A stretch of 64,000 nucleotides of DNA. Origin: 'Fragaria x ananassa' phyllody phytoplasma (GTDB lineage Bacteria > Bacillota_I > Bacilli_A > Acholeplasmatales > Acholeplasmataceae). The DNA lies in NCBI RefSeq assembly GCF_018274325.1, contig NZ_JAGVRH010000003.1:18059-82058 (forward strand), written 5' to 3'. Position 1 is the stretch's first letter. Each line of letters begins with the position of its first letter. Under the pieces are notes generated by a model, which was not told the DNA's origin, ran no database searches, and was given only the letters and a program-made list of their open reading frames with translations. Position numbers and translations under genes: made by a program. Below, piece by piece: positions 63,560 to 64,000 of this stretch.

Positions 63560-64000
63560 TTTAATTCTTTATACATACATATATACATATATATTCATTA
63601 TGTTGTATTAAAAAAAGGAACAGCGCAAAGTTATCAAATAAATTTGCAATAGTGGTAATGTTAATACAGTAATTAATTTTAATAATTTTTATTTTAACGA
63701 TCTTGTCATATACTTATGTTCTCTTTTGTTTTTAAAAATAAAACGAAAAATAGTGAAAATAAACAAGTGGTTATTAAAAAAAGTATTTAATTATATTATT
63801 TTAGTGTTGTATTATACATCCTCATTATATATTATATTAATTTTTTTATTTTTGGCAAGTAAGTGATTTTAAATATTAGTTTAATGAATAAAAAAAATAG
63901 GCTCTAATTAATATTTATAGTCTTGAAGTGCCCCAAAAAAATAGAACCAGTTAAGAACAACAAAATAGCCAAATTGTTTATTGATTAAAAATAAACAGTT
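63560..64000. other. Gene-free end of the window, possible insertion-sequence end
   Basis: No intact ORF is seen. Sequence is AT-rich with many stops. TGAAGTGCCCC at 63924-63934, followed by A-rich sequence and AACCAGTTAAGAAC, resembles the TG-starting, CCCC-containing ends of IS3/IS150-type elements, which are common in phytoplasmas. The partner end and transposase would be beyond the window, so this is a guess. Confidence 0.3.

Overview
The window is a stretch of Mollicute chromosome, almost certainly from a 'Candidatus Phytoplasma' (Acholeplasmataceae). Protein genes are extremely AT-rich. UGA is used as a stop (rpsG ends in TGA) and Trp is always TGG, which excludes Mycoplasma and Spiroplasma. 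The 16S rRNA has phytoplasma-type sequence, tRNA-Ile lies in the 16S-23S spacer, and tRNA-Val and tRNA-Asn follow the 5S gene. The phytoplasma subgroup cannot be assigned safely by eye. Gene order often follows Firmicutes blocks (rluB-cmk-der-gpsA-hup; rpmG-secE-nusG-rplKAJL-rpoBC-rpsLG-fusA-tuf; rpmH-rnpA-yidC; rny-ymdB; mnmG-rsmG).

Layout. 1-13 kb: translation and RNA-modification housekeeping genes (rsmI, metG, truB, rluB, der, proS), trxA, cmk, gpsA, HU, a small unknown protein, a Pr6Pr-like membrane protein, an L33 gene, pepP and tRNA-Cys/Ser. 13-21 kb: rpmH-rnpA-yidC behind a perfect TTGACA-N17-TATAAT promoter, then a tRNA-Tyr-16S-tRNA-Ile-23S-5S-tRNA-Val-tRNA-Asn operon. 21-26.5 kb: pnp, a CtpE-like P-type ATPase and rlmB. 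26.6-42.8 kb: the large RNA polymerase, ribosomal protein and elongation factor block. 43-47 kb: a Bax-inhibitor-1 family membrane protein facing a minus-strand group (hypothetical, mnmG, rsmG). 47-50 kb: a gene-poor stretch with an SRP RNA (ffs, minus strand), tRNA-Arg, rmuC and a broken small membrane-protein gene. 50-58 kb: rny-ymdB-miaA-efp, a membrane-anchored unknown, rbgA and topA. 58-62 kb: minus-strand uvrC and uvrB, both broken. 62-64 kb: ribF behind a tiny overlapping leader ORF, then decayed DNA that may reach the end of an insertion sequence at the window edge.

Taken together the window is core gene-expression machinery: RNA polymerase, ribosome, tRNA processing and modification, RNA decay (RNase Y, PNPase), protein export (SecE, YidC, SRP RNA) and topology or repair (TopA, HU, RmuC, with nucleotide excision repair being lost).

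No new defence or mobile system is visible. The most unusual signals are: (i) about 147 extra residues at the N-terminus of RpoC that look like two diverged copies of the RNA polymerase alpha C-terminal (helix-hairpin-helix) domain; (ii) an SRP RNA with a non-canonical apical loop; (iii) side-by-side decay of uvrB and uvrC; (iv) a 17-codon leader ORF overlapping ribF; (v) loss of conserved residues in RbgA (G4 motif) and RpoC (second zinc site); and (vi) sequence states in rpoB and 23S rRNA that match known drug-resistance positions.
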